In this document: positions 57,871 through 64,000 of the stretch, in pieces | How the letters are laid out: each line of letters opens with the position of its first letter | How positions within the stretch are numbered: position 1 is the stretch's first letter | Assembly (NCBI GenBank): GCA_036924285.1 | Contig: JAYKYS010000006.1 | Coordinates: forward strand, 22,356,001-22,420,000 | Direction: 5' to 3' | DNA from: Asterella californica | Taxonomy: Eukaryota > Streptophyta > Marchantiopsida > Marchantiales > Aytoniaceae | DNA length: 64,000 bases | The notes under the pieces: generated by a model | Database searches by the model: none | Seen by the model: the letters and a program-made list of their open reading frames with translations, nothing else | Told to the model about the DNA's origin: nothing | Made by a program: the position numbers and the translations under genes

Positions 57871-60800
57871 AACATTTTTCTGTAACAAAAACAGAGCACA
57901 AGCTCTCCAAAGGTGGTTGCGCTTGTTTATTAAACTTATTTGCTCGGCACCTATCTCTTGCTTGCTAGTCAAACAATAAAAGAAAAGAAATTCGTAGTTC
58001 AGTTTACTTCATATATTAACCTAAGATCATTTCGCCTGGGAACTTATCACACCCATCTGGTCTACATGGTGTTTACGTATAGCAGAAGCTTTCTGGCTGG
58101 AGGGGTCGCCGGGGAAGTGTGGCTTAGGTGTCGAAACTTTATGCGCTTGAAGGTCTGTCGTATTTTTCCTTCTGTTATGAAATTTGAATGTTCAATCAAC
58201 GACAATTATAAACTACACTGGTTCCATAAGCAATCCTTATCAAATAAGGATTACATTGATAATCCACACTTGAGTCATAAGTCATCGGTATCGAAAAAAC
58301 TTTATTTTAGAATGACTTACGTCACTCTAACATGCCATGTAACCCCCAGTTGAATAACAACAAAAAACCAGGCAGATCTTTAAGTGTTGCTTAGATAAAA
58401 TGAGAATTGGACCATCCTGTAATCACAAGAGGTGAGATAAACATGATCAATAGGGATCATTGTAACCCATATGGCAGTGTGTACACTCTACATGTGATAA
58501 AAAGTCATAGTGGATAATAATGATGTTCTCCTTGAAACACATGATTGTGAATAGATCATGTGACTCTAGAGCTATTAGATAGAAATGGTATACTGATGTC
58601 TCACATGAGATCTTTTCATTTTACATAATACCATGAATTGATCCCAAACCAAAAGCACATAAAACAAACTTTAAGAACTTTTGAGATCTCATTTGACTTG
58701 GTGGTTTTAGCAAACTGACCATCGGCCCAAAGTTTAGTAAAGAGTACTCAAAAGTTTATTTCTTTAACTCTGAAATACCTAAGCAATTACCAACTTGAAG
58801 TAAGAAACTGTAGTAAGGAGAGAACACAAGAGGTTCAAATTGTCTCACCCTCAATCTCGAGGGTTCACTAGTATTTTTGTTACCAACACGTGTAAGAAAA
58901 ATAAGATATTTTAAATTATTTATAATATAAAATTCTAAAATCAATAGAAATACATTAAATATTTTTAATCTATAAATGAGTGTTATAATAAAAAAATAAA
59001 TTTATATAAATATTCTTTAAGAATATTCTTTATTATTTATAAAATAGAATTTTTTAAATTTACTTTGCTAGATACAATATGGGGTATTAAAATACTTGTT
59101 GACTTGCACGTCTTATCAGCCAAATACAAAACCAACAAGCTGTAGCTTGTTAGCAACCCCATCCGCCTATACTGGCCCTGTAGCTAAGGCAGCGTGGATT
59201 TGACTCCTCTTGCCAAGGCAATTCATGTTGTGCAAGGGTAACAATACTGCACCAGAAATCCCCGCAATGAAAGAGATCTAAAATTTGATATTTTTATTTT
59301 TAAAATAAATTTCATATTCAATTAAAACTAAAATAAAGTTGGATTATGGATTAACTGGAAGGTGGTATGGACAAATAGGTCGAAGTGGAACGTCCAAGCG
59401 TGTTCAGTTTGAGGGTTCCGCTGTTTCTTTCTTCCGCCAAGTCATTATTGCAGTAATCAAGATCAAATGGCAGTTTTACACCATATGGTTGTTGAACCAG
59501 TTTGACTGGGTTAATAGTTGGCTTCCCTCTACATCAACAAGAAATATGACGAGGACATGAAGGAATTCCCGAACATGAGAAATTTTCTGACCACATGAAA
59601 AAAGAAGAAATGGCGTGCCTCCGACTAGCATACATAATGCTCAAACCCACAGCGTAGTGTGAGCGCAAGTTTTGTTTACTTAGTGTTGCTGAAAGTAAAA
59701 CATGTTATAATTTATTAACCGCAAAAATTGTTCATGACCTACTACTCACGTCTAGCGTCGAGCAGAGATAAAACAACTCAGAAAAACTCACTTTGGCAAA
59801 AATTTGCATCAAGAACACTTCTCAAAACGTCTATTCATAACTCAACACGTGAAGTTCTCCACCTTTCGTCTCAACTCAAACTCTCACATCGAGTGCATGC
59901 TTCTCTTCTCTTGGACATATATTCCATGTTGAAAGTGACAGCCACACAACATACTGAGCTGGACTGTCATAAGTTTGCACGATTGACGAAAGTGACAAAG
60001 AGAAAAACTGGAGTTCAAAAAGCAACTTGGGGTTCACACATTTTTTTCCCAAATTGTGGAGAGGATCCAGACAAAATAAAGTAACAAGAATTAAGTATAG
60101 TGCGATGACCCTCTTTTTATCGACCCTCAACTCCATGCAACCGGGAGCAAAATAATGAACGTGCACAGAGAAGCCTCACCGCAACAAAAAAAAAGTCTAA
60201 TCTCGATAACGTTCAAGTCTGAGAATAGCACTGCTCACTAAACCACGGTGACCGCTTGCTACAAGCTGTGTGCACAAGAACCTCAAAGACGCACCGAGGT
60301 CATCATGAACCGTGCTCATACATTATGTGACGTCATGTGATGAAAGTACAAACATGGCTTGTCAAGTCACAACTCTTACGTTTTCTCTCGTTCCACTAGC
60401 TTTTTATAGGAATGTATTGGAATAGAAAACACATAAAAGGAAGAAGGTTCATCAAGAAGTGAACAAGCAGTCAAACAAGAATTATAATAGATGACAAGTC
60501 ATAGTTTAGTCTGAATACTTCACTAACATGAACTCTATTTCTCCTAGTGAGTGCAATTGATAGAAATGAGTTAGTTTATGTCACGTTCAGACTTTTGTGC
60601 TCAGTGAAATATTCGTGCTCTCAGAGAATTTAGTGTAACTATTCTCTTCTCTGATTTGTCTTACTCTCGATGGATCTTTCTCTTTAGGTGATATTAGATC
60701 ATTTTCCTTTTATTTTATGATAGGATTTTGTTGTGGAGCTTTTATCCTTCTAGTTAAAAAGGCGTAAGGTAGATTTGGTTGCTACAGGGCTGAACCATGC

Positions 60801-61947
60801 AACGCCCCTAGTTCTGAAACAATACTATTATGAAGTGAGCTATGACAGATAAGGTCAACGAGTTGATTGCAAGGGTGGATGACTCAGATAATGCAGATGA
60901 TGACCTGAACTACATGTTTTCTTGAGAAGATGAGCTAAATTCACTTGAGCAGTGCAGAAGACAAAATGATAAGACATCACATCACTAGAGCGATGGAGAG
61001 ATTTATGCAGACAGTGTGGAGAAAATGCAATAGACATGTCGAGGAGATCATACCACCAGATGTTAGAAGCAGCTGCAAGAATTAAGCTTAATGTCACTTT
61101 AGAACTTTCGAGGAGTTCTAATTTTGCTTGGACAGTTGCTCAATAGTCAACTTACGCACTAGCTTGAAATACAAGACGAAGCCCGAATTCTTAATGAGAG
61201 TCTACAGATTCAAACATTACATGAGGTTGAGACAGACTTGGATGAATGTGACCAGGACGATTGAGAGTGCTCGAAAGGATGATCGAGTAGAAAATGTGGC
61301 AGGTCCGAGCAAGTCTTTTTAACTTTAGAAAACCAATCAAGTTCTGGTTTGTTTGGAGTCTAATCAAATCTATATCGGTTTCTTGTTGCTATAAGGCATC
61401 AAGTAATACACAAGCAGATGGTCCGTTTGGAATTCACACAATGACATTGATTCTTATTACGACCCATCCAGAATATTGATAGGTCCGATTTGGATATCCT
61501 AGCGGATAATCCAAGTGCATCATTGATTGCTACAAAGAAATGGTTGATATCTGCAATTGGTGCATGTGGATAATTTTCATGACATGCATCTACGAGTGGG
61601 ATTACATGCAGTGGCATCAAAGACATGGAAGATTTGAGCAACAAAGAGATCGAGAAAGAAAATAAAAGACATCGATGCTTTTGAAAGATTTGATGTCAAA
61701 GATAATACTCGTAGTCAGTAACGATTATCATCATAGACTTGAAGCATACTTGTCCGGGACATCTTCACGTTTGGAGAGGACCAACCCACATGTCACAATG
61801 GCTTATGAAGACCTTATGCAACAGAGTTGTCGTGAATTTGAAAGTTCCAATGGACCAGCTTGTGTCTGAGTTACAGCCTAGTAACCACGAGCACACAAAG
61901 TACAAATCCATTTTAAGAATGAGAGAGATAAGCAGAGAGGGTTCAGA
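57871..61947. other. Spacer, no gene supported
   Basis: The longest frame is 137 codons at 57,940-58,353 without a recognised domain. From about 60,830 to 61,930 the sequence has broken coding-like stretches (for example VNELIARVDDSDNADDD at about 60,855) that I could not assign. They may be decayed transposon sequence. Confidence 0.4.
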
Positions 61948-62167
61948 ATGAGCCACGTAAGAGCTCGCTGGAAAGTTCTCGAAGCTTCCTTCTAGAAACT
62001 TCGTTTTGGAAGTTTCTCGATGGACTTTTGATGCTCTTGCCTATTGATAGAAGTACTCTTTTGCTGCATGTATTCTCAGGCTAACTTAGTCGTAACTAAT
62101 TCTTATACCAAAGACTTCTACCAAACCAATTTCTCCTCTAGTTGAAAGTAGAGTTATACTTATTACA
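61948..62167 (-). repeat. Putative 3' LTR of a chromovirus (left boundary uncertain)
   Basis: The minus strand starts TGTAATAAG right after a polypurine tract at 62,170-62,180, which fixes the right boundary at 62,167. The other end is a guess at a TG near 61,948. The partner LTR lies outside the window, so the pair cannot be compared. Confidence 0.4.
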
Positions 62168-62182
62168 AACCTCCCCCTTTTA
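62168..62182 (-). other. Polypurine tract of the chromovirus
   Basis: On the coding strand AAAAGGGGGAGG precedes the putative LTR, as expected at the 3' end of an LTR retrotransposon. Confidence 0.6.
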
Positions 62183-64000
62183 AGAAGCAACGTCCTCGAT
62201 GTGTTCCACTTCAAACTCTTTCTCGCCATCGATCATTTGAGGAAGAGGTCGTGACTCTTACAAATTGTCAAATTGATGAGGTCATGGTGTATATCATCGT
62301 AATAAAGACACATGAAAAACCAGATGAATCTTCATGTGGGGTGGAAGTTCGAGTCGATATGTCATTGCTCCAATTCTACTGACAACAAAGAAAGATCTGA
62401 TGAAGCAAGGGTTGAATTTATGACTGCCGATCAAAGTAAAGTTGGTTGTGGATAACCAAACTTGATCACCAATCGTGAACTCTTCATGCCGACGGTGTCC
62501 ATCGACAAATTGCTTTTGTCCATTCTGAGCAACTTGTAGTTTCACCTTAGCTTTTTCCACTCCTTTTTCCACTCCACCTACCGAATCGTGTCAAACTTGC
62601 TATGAATGAATTCGTGCATGAGATAAAAAGACGTTTCGCGGATACATGCATTGAGAGAGTTGTTGTAGGTAAATTCTATCAAAGGAAGTAAGGTGTCTCG
62701 CTTCGCTTGCTCCTCCAGAGTAAAGGTTCGTAACATGTCTTCAGTTGTGCGATTGGCTCTTTCAGTTTGTCCATTGGTTTGTGGGTGATAAGCAGTAGAC
62801 ATGGCAAGTTTGGTTTTGAACAAACCAAATAGGGTTCTCCAAAATAGGCTAGTAAACCGAGGATCTCTATCTTTTATAAGCACCCGAGACAGACCGTGTT
62901 GAGCAAAAATGATGTTCAAATATAACTGGGTAAGTTGCAGTGCTGAGACATCTTTCGTGGTTGGTCGAAGGTGGATCATCTTGCTGAGCTTATCAACGAA
63001 GACGACTATAGAGTCAAAACCGAAATGCGTCATGGATAGTTCACACACTAAGTCCATACTAACATGTTCCCGACGTTTGGAAGGGATCGGGAGGGGTTGA
63101 AGAAGACCAGAGGGTGCTTGATTTGTAACCTTATTTTGTTGACACATTGCACAACTCCGAGTGTATACTACAACATCCTCTGCCATCTTGGATCAATAGA
63201 AATTGGATCAACTCGTTGGGCTGCTTCTAGTGTCTTTTCTGCCCCCATGTGTCCTGCAATGGCTGAATCGTGACATTCAGTTAGTATGGTGGTACGTAGT
63301 TTTGGATCTGCTAGGATCCATAACTTCCCTTCATGGAATATCAAACCATGGTTGTGGGTGATGGTTTTTGAAAGTTTTAGCTGCTACAATCTGTGCATCC
63401 GATCTTGTATCCTCGATCAGTTTTGTCCAGAAGTCAGAATTCACCTTGACTTCAAAGACTATGTTATGCACAATAGGCATACGGGTTAATGCATCAGCAA
63501 TTTGCTTCTTGCCCTCAACATACGTGATGGTCATGTTGAATCGCTGTCTCCATTCTGCCCAACAGATTTGTCTCTTTGAAAGATCATTCTGCGTCTCCAA
63601 ATAGACTAAAGGTTTGTGGTCTGTCTCGACCTCAAAAGCCTTCTCTCCTAGATAGTGCTTCTAATGCTTTGTGGCGAGGACTATTGCCAATTCTTCTCTT
63701 TCGGTATGTGGTAGTTTTGTTCTACTGGTAACAACTTCCGAGAGAAGTATGCAATTGGATGCCAACCATCCTTCCATTCTTGCTGTAACACCGTCCGTAC
63801 TGCCGTGCCTGATGCGTCCGTTGCTAACTTTATAAGTTTCTTCGGGTCGTATCACTTGAGGATCGGAGCATGTAGTAGTGCGGTCTTCAGTGCTTGAAAA
63901 CCTACTTCTTGCGCTTTTCTCCACATCCATTTCTTTCCTTTGCCTAACAGAGCAGTTAGTGGTTGTGCAAGCTTGACAAAATGCTTAACAAATCTACGAT
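62183..64000 (-). pseudogene. Ty3/gypsy (chromovirus) pol, decayed 3' part, runs off window
   Basis: Reading leftwards from the edge, fragments appear in order. The reverse transcriptase end gives FVKLAQPLTALLGKG and HPIAYFSRKLLPVEQNY, followed by RNase H (TDHKPLVYLE, KRQICWAEW, YVEGKKQIADALTR). The integrase zinc domain gives ECHDSAIAGHMGAEKT and SCAMCQQNK; the catalytic core gives VSMDLVCEL, IKDRDPRF and AYHPQTNGQTERAN. The integrase C-terminus gives GDQVWLSTTNF and HLVFHVSLLR. A chromodomain start, DGEKEFEVEHIEDVAS, then stops. Stops at about 63,661 and 63,855 and frameshifts near 63,335, 63,190 and 62,575 break the frame. The order RNase H, integrase, chromodomain identifies a chromovirus. 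This copy cannot be active. Confidence 0.9.

Noticed and set aside
59165..59215. tRNA/SINE-like A box (TAGCTAAGGCAG) and B box (GATTTGACTCC)
   Set aside because: Both boxes fit the consensus fairly well, but they are only about 24 bp apart and no cloverleaf or SINE tail could be drawn. It may be a decayed SINE, not a tRNA gene.

Overview
This is a land-plant nuclear genomic window. The evidence is multi-exon genes with GT-AG introns of about 130-540 bp, a plant acid-lipase gene, GPI-anchored arabinogalactan peptides, a relic of cinnamate 4-hydroxylase, a Ty1/copia element primed by initiator tRNA-Met, and a chromovirus-type Ty3/gypsy element. The gene complement and AT-rich spacers would suit a bryophyte or lycophyte, but that is an impression and not proven. 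No organelle, bacterial or CRISPR features were seen.

Layout. Positions 1-638 hold the start of a minus-strand leucine-rich-repeat gene that runs off the left edge. Positions 0.64-13.7 kb are gene-poor. They contain an AT-rich dispersed repeat, a decayed Mutator-like transposase (5.35-7.2 kb), a small relic of a second related copy (10.8 kb) and a CYP73-like P450 fragment (9.46-9.69 kb). Positions 13,765-18,724 are a nearly intact, recently inserted Ty1/copia retrotransposon on the minus strand, with a 5-bp target duplication. Beside it lies a decayed LRR receptor-kinase fragment (about 18.93-19.33 kb). Positions 19.3-26 kb are mostly non-coding, with hairpins and inverted repeats. Positions 26-32.3 kb form an island of tandem arrays (periods near 72, 157, 184 and 498 bp) around a decayed gene for an HUH-type Rep endonuclease.

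The best-supported genes are on the right. An 8-kb unit is duplicated in tandem (35,288-43,290 and 43,291-51,160). Each unit carries a nine-exon acid lipase gene and a single-exon arabinogalactan-peptide gene. Lipase copy A reads through all nine exons as 402 residues with an intact Ser-Asp-His triad. Copy B has the same exons but a 2-bp deletion exactly at its nucleophile elbow. Both arabinogalactan peptides are intact. Next is a seven-exon dienelactone-hydrolase-family gene on the minus strand (52,754-55,289), giving 244 residues and including a 22-nt microexon. Upstream of it lie a cluster of TTTACGGC palindrome halves and a pogo/mariner-like MITE with a TA duplication (56,625-57,109). The right edge (about 61.95-64 kb) is the 3' end of a decayed chromovirus.

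The duplicated lipase and arabinogalactan-peptide products are both predicted to enter the secretory pathway. Nothing in the sequence shows that they work together. Most of the remaining window is transposon-derived or unassigned spacer.
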